Shown: positions 54,104 through 61,851 of the stretch, piece after piece
How the letters are laid out: each line of letters begins with the position of its first letter
Numbering within the stretch: position 1 is the first letter of the stretch
Origin: Saccharopolyspora gregorii
GTDB lineage: Bacteria > Actinomycetota > Actinomycetes > Mycobacteriales > Pseudonocardiaceae
NCBI RefSeq assembly: GCF_024734405.1
Contig: NZ_CP059556.1
Location: 1,984,001-2,048,000, forward strand
Direction: 5' to 3'
DNA length: 64,000 nucleotides
The notes under the pieces: generated by a model
What the model saw: the letters and a program-made list of their open reading frames with translations, nothing else
Told to the model about the DNA's origin: nothing
Database searches by the model: none
Translations under genes and position numbers: made by a program

Positions 54104-54273
54104 CCGTTGCTCGGGGGTGGGGTGGCGGAACCTCAGCCGTTCCCTCGCTGCGGGATCGTTCTCACCGGTGGCTCCACAGGAGAAAACGCTGTCCTCGCGG
54201 GAAACGGCTGAGAACCCGCGGGTGGTCCTGTTGCTCGGGTGGTCGCCGGCTCAGCGGCTTCGCCGCTGACAGG
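54104..54273. repeat. Palindromic dispersed repeat, copy 2 (inverted relative to copy 1)
   Basis: It matches 41153-41321 on the opposite strand, with the long stem CTCAGCCGTTCCCTCGC (54132-54148) against GCGGGAAACGGCTGAG (54197-54212) and the small hairpin TCAGCGGC-TTC-GCCGCTGA (54251-54269). The G to C change in one arm is matched in the other. It lies between the convergent DUF6461 and LysR genes. Confidence 0.85.
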
Positions 54274-54318
54274 AAAGCGATGCGGGGCCGTCCCGCCGGG
54301 GTGGCTCCAGCTCCCCGG

Positions 54319-55212
54319 TCACGAGAGGGCTTCGACGGCTCCTGCTACCAGGTCTGCGAGTTCGCCGCCCGGTTCGGCGCGGTCCGCGCGCCAGATCAGC
54401 CCGGTCGCCAGCACCGGGTCGATGTCCGCGAACGGGAGCACCACCACCCGGTCGTGCTCCCACGGGCGGCCCATCTGGTTCTGCGGGTCGAGCATCGAGA
54501 TCGCGAACGCGCCGCCGTTCGCCACGAACTCGCCGGTGCCCGAGTAGTCCCTGGTGCTCAGCGTGGTGCGGCGGTGGATGCCCGCCGCCGCCAGCTGCAC
54601 CTCCAGCTGGTCGAAGTACGTCGGGGACAGGCCCGAACCGGGCCGGGCGTAGACGTGGCCGGTCAGCTCGGCGAGCGACACCGACTCGCGGCCCGCGAAC
54701 TCGGCGGCGGGCAGCACCGCGCCCAGCGGCTCCCGCATCACCTCCCGCACCTCCACGCCCTCCGCGTGCGCGGGCAGGTGCACCAGGGCCAGCTCCAGCT
54801 CGCGGCGCCGCACCTGGTCCACCAGGTCCAGGCTGCCGCCCGGCCAGCGCCGCACCTCGCAGCCCGCCGTGCGGTCGAACTCGCGCAGCCGGTCCCGCAA
54901 CCGCGGGTGCAGGCCCGGCGGCACGCCCACGTGCACGATGCGCTGCTGCGTCCCCAATTCCTGGCGCAGCCGCCCCGGGATGTCGTCGAACCGGGTCAGC
55001 ACCTCGGTGGCCAGCGGCAGCAGCGCGCTGCCCGCGGGAGTCAGGTTCACGCTGTGCGAATCGCGGTCGAACAGCCGCACGCCCAGCTCGCGCTCCAGGT
55101 CCCGGACCCGCCTGCTCAGCGGCGACACCGCCATGTGCAGCTGGCGCGCCGCCTTCGAGAAGCTCAGGTTCTCGGCGACGGCCGCGAAGTAGCGCAGGTG
55201 GAACACCTCCAT
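54319..55212 (-). CDS. LysR-family transcriptional regulator
   Basis: The 297-residue protein begins with the LysR HTH (MEVFHLRYFAAVAENLSFSK and AARQLHMAVSPLSRRVRDLE) followed by a periplasmic-binding-like effector domain (QRIVHVGVPPGLHP, ELALVHLPAHAEG). ATG 55212 is the start. It lies 46 nt after the ABC permease gene on the same strand, so it may be at the end of that operon; its target is unknown. It could also serve the nearby CoA operon. Confidence 0.92.
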   Translation of the reverse strand: MEVFHLRYFAAVAENLSFSKAARQLHMAVSPLSRRVRDLERELGVRLFDRDSHSVNLTPAGSALLPLATEVLTRFDDIPGRLRQELGTQQRIVHVGVPPGLHPRLRDRLREFDRTAGCEVRRWPGGSLDLVDQVRRRELELALVHLPAHAEGVEVREVMREPLGAVLPAAEFAGRESVSLAELTGHVYARPGSGLSPTYFDQLEVQLAAAGIHRRTTLSTRDYSGTGEFVANGGAFAISMLDPQNQMGRPWEHDRVVVLPFADIDPVLATGLIWRADRAEPGGELADLVAGAVEALS

Positions 55213-55258
55213 GCGTCGCAGCCTATTACCCCGTTCGGCCACGCCCCGCGCCGCCCGA

Positions 55259-56860
55259 TCAGCTGGTGATGTCCTTGCGCCGGAAGCTCCAGTGCGCCAG
55301 CAGCACGAACACCGCCGCGTACACCAGCGACGAGCACGCCCCGTTGGCCATGCCCGTCCAATCGACCTCCTCGGCCAGCAGGTCCCCCCACGCGTACGCG
55401 TAGTGCGTTGGCAGGAACGAACGCAGCCCGCCCAGCGCCGAGATCTGGTCCAGGATCTGCGACAGGATCGAGGCCAGCACCGCGCCGCCCACCGCGCCCA
55501 ACGGCGCATCGGTGTTCACGCTCAACCACAGCGCCACCCCCGCGACCCAGCTCAGCTGCACCGCCAGGTACAGCACCGCCAGCACCACGGTCAGCAGGCC
55601 CACCGGGAACGGCAGCACGCTCCCGCTCGGCGTCACCAGCTCCCCGGTGCCGTACCAGAACACGCCCGCCGCCAGCGCCACCGCGGGCAGCAGCGCGATC
55701 CCCAGCAGCGACAGCACCGCCGCCACCACCGCCTTCTGCCGCAGCAGCCGCCCGCGCGGCACCGGAGCGGCCAGCAGGTAGCGCAGGCTCGACCAGGAGG
55801 CCTCGCTGGCCACCGTGTCGCCGAAGAACAACGCCACCACCACGACCAGCAGGAACCCCGCCGAGGAGGACATCGCGAACGCGGTGAAGTTCAACCCGCT
55901 GGAGGTGGCCATCCCCGCTAGGTCCGCGGTCCGCGGCACCGAGCCGTCGTCGCCGATCTCGAACGCGGCGAGCAGCAGCAGCGGCAGCAGCACCAGGAAG
56001 CCCAGTGCGAGCCGCGTCCGCCGCCGGCCCGCCTGCCGGGCCAGTTCCACCCGCACCGGCAGCGTCCGGCGCACCTGGTAGCCCTGCACGCTGCCGTCCG
56101 GCTGGGTGGGGTCCTGCGCGCTGACCGGCAGCGCGGCCGCCGTCTCCCCGCTCGCCGCCGTCTCCCCGCTCGCCGCGGGCGCCTCGGGCACCGCGGCCGG
56201 GATGCTCTCGACGACACCGGCGCGCGGGTGCTTCCCGGTGACCCGGCCGGTGCCGCCACCCGTCGCGCTCGGTCCGGTGGTGCCGGTCAGGTCCGGTCCG
56301 GTCGCGCCCGGGCCGGTGTCCCTTCCCGGTGTGCCCGAGCCGGTCGCGCTCCCGGTCGTGCCCGGTCCGGTGGTGCCCCCCGCCGGGGCCGACCCGGCGG
56401 CGCTCGTCGCCGTGCCCGGACCGGACGCGTCCCGCGCGGCCGGGTCCGGCCCGGTCGTCTTCGGTTCGTCCGGTTCCCAGGTGGGGCTGGTCCAGTCCCG
56501 TTCCGGGAGGGGAGCGGCCGCGCCGTCGTCCGGCTCGGTACCGGGTTCGGCGGATCCGCCGCGGCCGATCTCCGGGAAGTCCAGGTCGTCGCGCTCCACC
56601 GGGCCGGACCGCTCGTCCGGCTCCGGGTCGTCCGGTAGCAGCGCGTCCGAACCCCACAGCTGCCCGCGCGGCTCCGCGGAGTCCCCGCCGAGCAGGCCGC
56701 CGGACTCCAGGGCGCGGGCGATCGCCGCCCGGTGCCGCTCGGACTCCGACGACAGCGGCTCGGTCTCCCGGCCGCCGCGCGCCGCGTCGGCCGCCCACGG
56801 CTCCTCCGCCGAGGAGTCCGGGGCCGCGGGCCCGGTACCGCCCGTGGACCGCTCCGCCAT
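55259..56860 (-). CDS. ABC2-type permease with long disordered N-terminus
   Basis: The 533-residue protein has about 260 disordered residues first, rich in Gly/Thr/Pro with short repeats such as GTTGPGTTGSATGSG, then six membrane helices of the ABC-2 type (LALGFLVLLPLLLLAAF, GFLLVVVVALFFGDTVASEA and others). ATG 56860 overlaps the ATPase-fusion stop by ATGA, so both form one exporter. The tail's function is unknown. Substrate unknown. Confidence 0.88.
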   Translation of the reverse strand: MAERSTGGTGPAAPDSSAEEPWAADAARGGRETEPLSSESERHRAAIARALESGGLLGGDSAEPRGQLWGSDALLPDDPEPDERSGPVERDDLDFPEIGRGGSAEPGTEPDDGAAAPLPERDWTSPTWEPDEPKTTGPDPAARDASGPGTATSAAGSAPAGGTTGPGTTGSATGSGTPGRDTGPGATGPDLTGTTGPSATGGGTGRVTGKHPRAGVVESIPAAVPEAPAASGETAASGETAAALPVSAQDPTQPDGSVQGYQVRRTLPVRVELARQAGRRRTRLALGFLVLLPLLLLAAFEIGDDGSVPRTADLAGMATSSGLNFTAFAMSSSAGFLLVVVVALFFGDTVASEASWSSLRYLLAAPVPRGRLLRQKAVVAAVLSLLGIALLPAVALAAGVFWYGTGELVTPSGSVLPFPVGLLTVVLAVLYLAVQLSWVAGVALWLSVNTDAPLGAVGGAVLASILSQILDQISALGGLRSFLPTHYAYAWGDLLAEEVDWTGMANGACSSLVYAAVFVLLAHWSFRRKDITS

Positions 56861-59625
56861 CAGCGCTGCTCCTCTCCGACCAGGTTCAGGAATGCGTCCT
56901 CCAGCCTGCGCCGCGGACCCACCTGGTCCACCGACACCCCCGAGACCACCAGCGCGTTCACCGCGGTGGACCGGTCGTGCCCGCGCAGGTCGGCGTGCAC
57001 CAGGTCGCCGTCCACCTCCACCGCGCCGAGCCCTTCCAGCGCCCGCAGCGCCGCCGCGGCCCGCGCGGGGTCGTCGACGCGGAAGGTCGCCTGCCCGTCC
57101 ACGGACACGATCTCGGCCACGCTGCCCGAGGTGATCACCTCGCCGCGGTGCATCACGATCACGTGCGTGCAGGTCTGCTCCACCTCGGACAGCAGGTGGC
57201 TGGACAGCAGCACGCAGCGGCCGGTCGCCGCGTAGCGGCGCAGGATCTCGCGCATCTGGTGGATCTGCGGCGGGTCCAGCCGGTTCGTCGGCTCGTCCAG
57301 CACCAGCAGGTCGGGCAGCCCCAGCATGGCCTGCGCGATCGCCAGCCGCTGCTGGGTGCCCTGGCTGAACGTGGCGGTGCGCCGGTGCGCGTGCTCGCCG
57401 AGGCCCGCGATGTGCACCACCTCGTCGAACCGCGCTTGCAGCATCGGCCTGCCGGTCGCCGCCCAGTAGTGCTTCAGGCTCTCCAGCCCGGTCAGGTGCG
57501 GCGGGAACCCGGGCGATTCGACCAGCGCACCGATCCGGGACAGCACGGGGGCGCCCGGCTCGACCCGGTGCCCGAAGACGCGGACCTCCCCGGACGTCGG
57601 GTGCAGCAGTCCCAGCAGCAGCCGCAGCGTCGTCGTCTTGCCCGCGCCGTTCGGGCCGAGCAACCCGACGATCTGCCCGCGCTCCACCCGCATCGACGCA
57701 CCGCGCAGCGCGGTGACCTTGCGCGGGAAGGTCTTGGTGAGCTCGGTGATCTCCAGCGGCGGCCCGGTCACCTCGGCCTCCGTCGCCGGCGCGTAGCGGC
57801 GGCGCAGCCGGGTGATCAACCAGCCGAGGCCGCCCAGCAGGGCGATCCCGGCGATCCCGGCGACCGGGGCGGCGGGGAACGCGCCGTCGCTGGTGCTGGT
57901 GCCCTTCACCGAGGGCACCGACAGCGCGCGCGGCCCCGCCAGGTCCACCCGGTGCACCGCGGTCGCCGTCGGCACCGCGTAGGCCTGGTCGGTGGTGCTC
58001 ACGGCGAGCTCCAGCCGGTGCCCGGTCTCGACCGAGTGCACCACCCCGGGCAGCGCCACGTTCACCTCCACCGGCGTGCCGTCCGGGCGCAGGCCGGTCA
58101 CGTGCATCGGGGCGACCGCGTCGCCCAGCAGCTCGCGGCGGCCCTCGCGGTCCACGTCGTAGAGCTTCGCGAACAGCACCGCGTCCCGGGTGGTGGGCTG
58201 GCCGGGTTCGGCGGCGACCGACAGCCGGGTCTGCGGTACCCCGGAGATCAGCATCCGGGAGGACATCGGCTCGGTGCCGAACACCGCGACCTGCCGCGGC
58301 AGGTCGTAGGGCTCGGCCCGGCGGCCCTGCTTCCCGGGCAACGAGCTCAGCGCGCCCGGAGCACCGCCGGGCGGGTTCAGCACCGAGGTGGCCCGCCCGT
58401 GCAGGTCCAGCGAGAACCGCGGGGTGCGGTCCGCGCGCACCCCCGGGTAGTCGGGGGCGGACGCGGTGCGCACCGGCACCTCGCCGTCCGCGCGGGAGTT
58501 GCCCGCGATGTCGAAGCGGAACCGGTCACCGGGGTCGGCCGCCTCGCCGACGCCCAGGTGGAAGGCGAACCAGTCGGCGATCCGGGCCTCCACGCGCGGC
58601 CCGGGCGGGGCGCCGTCGTGCCCTCCGGCGAACCACAGCACGCTCACGTCACCGCCGGCGGCGGCGATCTGGCGGGCGTTCGCGTCGGCCTGGTCCAGGC
58701 CGAACAGGGTGTCCTGGGTGCCTTGGGCGAGCAGCGTCGGGATGCGGATGTCGCGGGTCACCGAGCTCGGCGAGACCGAGGCGAGCAGTTGCCGGGTGGC
58801 CGCGGAGGCGCGGCCGGTGCGGGCCAGCTCGCCGTACGCCGCGCACACGTCCGGGGCGAAGTTCCCGCAGGCCACCGAGGACCCGTCGGCGGGCGCCGGC
58901 CCACCGGGGGAGAACAGCTGCCCCGCCCAGGCGCGCCGGAACACGCCCTGCGGCCCGGCGGTGCCGTGCGCCGGGGTGTCCGCGGACGGGGGCGCGCCGC
59001 CCGCCGCGTTCGGCAGCAGCGCCTGGCCGAGGTCGTTGTAGGTCATCACCGGTGCGATGGCGTCCACCCGGGGGTCGCTGCCCGCCACCAGCAGGCTCAG
59101 CGCGCCGCCGTAGGAGACGCCGGTGAAGCCGACCCGCGGGTCGCTCTCGCCGTCGCGCTGCACCTCCGGCTGCCGGGCCAGCCAGTCCACGATCTGGTGG
59201 GCGTCGGAGACCTCGTACTCCGGTGCGTTGAGCCGGATCCGCCCGCTGCTGCCGCCGAAGCCCCGCGCCGAGTAGGTCAGCACCGCGAACCCGCGCCGCA
59301 CCAGCTCCCGCGCCTGCGCGTCCGCGTCGGTCTTGTCGCCGCCGAGGCCGTGCGCGATCACCACCGCCGGGGCCGGGGTCGCGGCGGGTGCGTAGAGGGT
59401 CGAATCGATCTGGATGCGCTCCTGGCCGCCCGGGCCGTCCTGCACGTCGATCAGCGCCTGGCGCGGCTCCGGAGCGGCGGGAGTGGGGGGCTCGCCGGAC
59501 CAGAGCGCCGCCAGCCCTGCGATCAGCAGCACGACGATCACGATGAGCAGCAGGAACGGCCTGCTGCGGCGGGGGAGCGGGGGCACGGGCCCGACAGTAG
59601 GGGAAAGAGGCGGCAACGGTTTCAT
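56860..59625 (-). CDS. Fusion of extracytoplasmic alpha/beta hydrolase and ABC ATPase
   Basis: The 921-residue protein has a membrane helix (about 22-43), an X-Pro dipeptidyl-peptidase/S15-like alpha/beta hydrolase (VVIAHGLGGDKTDADA, nucleophile in GFTGVSYGGALS, QGTQDTLF, FAGGHDG), a jelly-roll-like C-terminal lobe, a second membrane helix (IAGIALLGGLGWLITRL, about 600) and a full ABC ATPase (LLGPNGAGKTTTLRLLLG, FSQGTQQRLAIAQAML, LLVLDEPTNRLD). A hydrolase outside and an ATPase inside on one chain implies coupled cleavage and export or signalling. ATG 59625 has a weak CAGG site, so the start is uncertain. Confidence 0.9.
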   Translation of the reverse strand: MKPLPPLSPTVGPVPPLPRRSRPFLLLIVIVVLLIAGLAALWSGEPPTPAAPEPRQALIDVQDGPGGQERIQIDSTLYAPAATPAPAVVIAHGLGGDKTDADAQARELVRRGFAVLTYSARGFGGSSGRIRLNAPEYEVSDAHQIVDWLARQPEVQRDGESDPRVGFTGVSYGGALSLLVAGSDPRVDAIAPVMTYNDLGQALLPNAAGGAPPSADTPAHGTAGPQGVFRRAWAGQLFSPGGPAPADGSSVACGNFAPDVCAAYGELARTGRASAATRQLLASVSPSSVTRDIRIPTLLAQGTQDTLFGLDQADANARQIAAAGGDVSVLWFAGGHDGAPPGPRVEARIADWFAFHLGVGEAADPGDRFRFDIAGNSRADGEVPVRTASAPDYPGVRADRTPRFSLDLHGRATSVLNPPGGAPGALSSLPGKQGRRAEPYDLPRQVAVFGTEPMSSRMLISGVPQTRLSVAAEPGQPTTRDAVLFAKLYDVDREGRRELLGDAVAPMHVTGLRPDGTPVEVNVALPGVVHSVETGHRLELAVSTTDQAYAVPTATAVHRVDLAGPRALSVPSVKGTSTSDGAFPAAPVAGIAGIALLGGLGWLITRLRRRYAPATEAEVTGPPLEITELTKTFPRKVTALRGASMRVERGQIVGLLGPNGAGKTTTLRLLLGLLHPTSGEVRVFGHRVEPGAPVLSRIGALVESPGFPPHLTGLESLKHYWAATGRPMLQARFDEVVHIAGLGEHAHRRTATFSQGTQQRLAIAQAMLGLPDLLVLDEPTNRLDPPQIHQMREILRRYAATGRCVLLSSHLLSEVEQTCTHVIVMHRGEVITSGSVAEIVSVDGQATFRVDDPARAAAALRALEGLGAVEVDGDLVHADLRGHDRSTAVNALVVSGVSVDQVGPRRRLEDAFLNLVGEEQR

Positions 59626-59981
59626 CCTGAGGCGGGCCAGGGCGAAGACGCTATGAAGCAGCAACCGAACAGAAATCCGGCCGTCCGCCGCGGCGTCACC
59701 CTCGCGATCGTCGTGTCGTTCGGTGCGCTGCCGCATCCCCGAGTGCGGGCGCGGCGATCATAACCGCGCCGTGGGCCACGGCCATCGCCCGTTCGTTCGA
59801 GTCGAGCTGCTGCAGCCGATGGCCTTGCTCACACGCCGGCACCGGTACCCCGGTTCGGGTGATGCTGTGACCAGGGCATTGCTGTCCTAGGTAGCTCGCC
59901 GTAGCCTTCCGGCTGCATTCGGGGCGATCAACCCGGGCTGGTGTTCGAAGCAGTGCATAAGTGACAATCTTGGCAACGTTG
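59626..59981. other. Gene-free stretch between ABC operon and riboswitch
   Basis: No supported gene. It must contain the divergent promoters of the ABC operon and of the terC leader. I see no hexamer pair that stands out. Confidence 0.4.
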
Positions 59982-60102
59982 TGGAGGGGAGTATTCCTTC
60001 GCGGCGGCATCGTCATCACGGCCCCACCGGTTGCCCCGAAAGCTCCCGTTGGGACCCGGTGCCGTCGACCGGCTCGTTTTCGCCGGTGGAAGAGACCTCC
60101 GG
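59982..60102 (+). ncRNA. yybP-ykoY-type manganese riboswitch before terC
   Basis: The leader has the conserved blocks of this class in order: GGAGGGGAGTATTCC (59983 on), CGTCATCAC near 60011, a GC-rich helical middle, and GGAAGAGACCTCC up to 60100. GGAGG and CCTCC can close the P1 stem. It ends about 30 nt before terC, and TerC-family genes are the classic target of Mn2+-sensing yybP-ykoY RNAs. A covariance-model search would settle it. Confidence 0.78.
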
Positions 60103-60134
60103 TCCCGGCGCACGCCCTGAACCGGAGGTAATCG

Positions 60135-61169
60135 ATGGGTGCCGAGCTGACCTTGGTGGCGCAGCAGGCTCAAGAAGCGGCCGATTCCATGCACGTGCCC
60201 TGGTGGATCTGGGCGGCCACGCTGGGCGGTCTCGCCCTGCTGCTGCTGATCGACCTGGTGATCGTCGACCGCAAGCCGCACGAGGTGACCACCGGCGAGG
60301 CGGCTCGGTGGGTCACCTTCTACATCGCCTGCGCGATCGTCTTCGGCATCGGCGTGTGGATCTTCGGCGACCAGCACTTCGCGATCGAGTACTTCACCGG
60401 TTACATCACCGAGTACTCGCTCAGCGTCGACAACCTGTTCATCTTCATGGTGATCATGTCGAGCTTCGCGGTGCCGACGATCCACCAGCACCGGGTGCTG
60501 CTGATCGGCATCCTGCTGGCGCTGGTGATGCGCGGCGCGTTCATCGCCGTCGGCGCCGCGCTGATCGAGCGCTTCGTGTGGGTGTTCTTCGTCTTCGGCG
60601 CGTTCCTGATCTGGACCGCGATCGGCATGATCCGGAACAAGGACGAGGACGAGGAGTACAAGGAGAACATCGTCGTCCGCTGGGTCCGGAAGGTCTTCCC
60701 GGTCACCGACGACTACCACGAGACCAAGTCCGTGGTGAAGATCGACGGCAAGCGGTTCCTCACCCCGATGTTCGTGGTGATCGTCGCCATCGGCAGCGCC
60801 GACCTGCTGTTCGCGGTCGACTCCATCCCGGCGATCTTTGGCATCACCCAGGACCCGTTCCTGGTGTTCACCGCGAACGCGTTCGCGCTGATGGGCCTGC
60901 GGCAGCTGTACTTCCTGCTGGGCGGGCTGGTCGACAAGCTGGTCTACCTCAACGTCGGGCTGTCGATCATCCTCGGCTTCATCGGCATCAAGCTGGTGGT
61001 GCACGCGCTGCACGAGTACCACGCGGTGCCCGAGTGGCTGGACATCAACAACTGGATGTCGCTGGGCGTCATCATCGGCGTGCTGGTGATCACCACGGTG
61101 GCCAGCCTGGCGAAGGCCCGCAAGGACGAGGCGGCCGCGCAGCCGGCGGAGCCGGAGGCCAAGCCCTGA
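60135..61169 (+). CDS. TerC-family membrane protein (Mn exporter type)
   Basis: The 344-residue protein has nine or so membrane helices with the TerC hallmarks EYSLSVDNLFIFMVIMSSF and ADLLFAVDSIPAIFGIT, whose acidic residues bind metal. ATG 60135 follows GGAGG at 60124-60128. With a manganese riboswitch in its leader it most likely exports Mn2+ or protects the cell from excess. It ends at a hairpin shared with trmL. Confidence 0.95.
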   Translation: MGAELTLVAQQAQEAADSMHVPWWIWAATLGGLALLLLIDLVIVDRKPHEVTTGEAARWVTFYIACAIVFGIGVWIFGDQHFAIEYFTGYITEYSLSVDNLFIFMVIMSSFAVPTIHQHRVLLIGILLALVMRGAFIAVGAALIERFVWVFFVFGAFLIWTAIGMIRNKDEDEEYKENIVVRWVRKVFPVTDDYHETKSVVKIDGKRFLTPMFVVIVAIGSADLLFAVDSIPAIFGITQDPFLVFTANAFALMGLRQLYFLLGGLVDKLVYLNVGLSIILGFIGIKLVVHALHEYHAVPEWLDINNWMSLGVIIGVLVITTVASLAKARKDEAAAQPAEPEAKP

Positions 61170-61210
61170 TCCCGCCTCGGCGGCCGCGCCGCCGACGAGA
61201 TCGAGACCGC

Positions 61211-61249
61211 GAACCGCGCGGCATCCGACGACCGGGTGCCGCGCGGTTC
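61211..61249. terminator. 13-bp hairpin between terC and trmL
   Basis: GAACCGCGCGGCA (61211-61223) pairs exactly with TGCCGCGCGGTTC (61237-61249). It serves both convergent genes. Confidence 0.85.
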
Positions 61250-61271
61250 CGCGTCCGGGCCGGTTCGCCGA

Positions 61272-61739
61272 TCAGTCCGCGGGCATCGCGTAGCCCTGCT
61301 GGCGCCACGCCTCGTACACCGCCACCGCCGCCGAGTTCGCCAGGTTCATCGATCGGATCCCCGGCAGCATCGGGATCCGCACCCGGTCGGTGATCCGGTC
61401 CGAACCGGACACCTCCGCGGGCAGGCCCGTCGACTCCGGGCCGAACAGCAGCACGTCGCCCGGCCGGTAGCGGACCTCCTCCAGCGAGGTCGTCGCGCCC
61501 GTGGTGAACGCGAATACCCGCTGCGGATCCAGCTCCGCCAGCAGCGACTCCCAGTCGTCGTGCACCCGCAGCACCGCCCGCTCCCGGTAGTCCAGGCCCG
61601 CCCGGCGCAGCCGCGCGTCCGCCACGTCGAACCCCAGCGGCCGCACCAGGTGCAACGCGCAGCCGGAACCGGCGGCCATCCTGATCGCGTTGCCCGTGTT
61701 GCCGGGGATCTCGGGGTGGTAGAAGACGACGTCGAACAC
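61272..61739 (-). CDS. trmL: tRNA (cytidine/uridine-34-2'-O)-methyltransferase
   Basis: The 155-residue SPOUT methyltransferase has FDVVFYHPEIPGNTGNAIRM at the start and the knot motifs LLFGPESTGLP and IPMLPGIRSMNLANSAAVAV. TrmL methylates the wobble ribose of tRNA-Leu isoacceptors with CAA and UAA-type anticodons. GTG 61739 has AAAGGA 6 nt upstream; an upstream ATG lacks a site. Length equals E. coli TrmL. Confidence 0.93.
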   Translation of the reverse strand: MFDVVFYHPEIPGNTGNAIRMAAGSGCALHLVRPLGFDVADARLRRAGLDYRERAVLRVHDDWESLLAELDPQRVFAFTTGATTSLEEVRYRPGDVLLFGPESTGLPAEVSGSDRITDRVRIPMLPGIRSMNLANSAAVAVYEAWRQQGYAMPAD

Positions 61740-61851
61740 GCGGGGTCCTTTCACGTTCGCTGCCCGCCGCATCGTAGTGACCCCCTCGGCGCCGCCCGGA
61801 TCGCCGACCAGGTGCGCGGGCCCGTCGCCGCGCTCTGGTAGAGAAGTGCGC

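Noticed and set aside
54319-55212. LysR gene as dedicated regulator of the CoA operon
   Set aside because: It is separated by the DUF6461 gene and a repeat, is co-directional with and close to the ABC permease gene, and lacks the usual divergent arrangement with the CoA operon.
56200-56430. Low-complexity GGTGCCGG-like DNA repeats as a separate repeat element
   Set aside because: They encode the Gly/Thr/Pro-rich disordered tail of the permease in frame and need no other explanation.
56329-59763. A plus-strand open frame of more than 1100 codons opposite the ABC operon
   Set aside because: It is antisense to two well-supported genes and translates to Arg/His/Gly-rich sequence without any family pattern.
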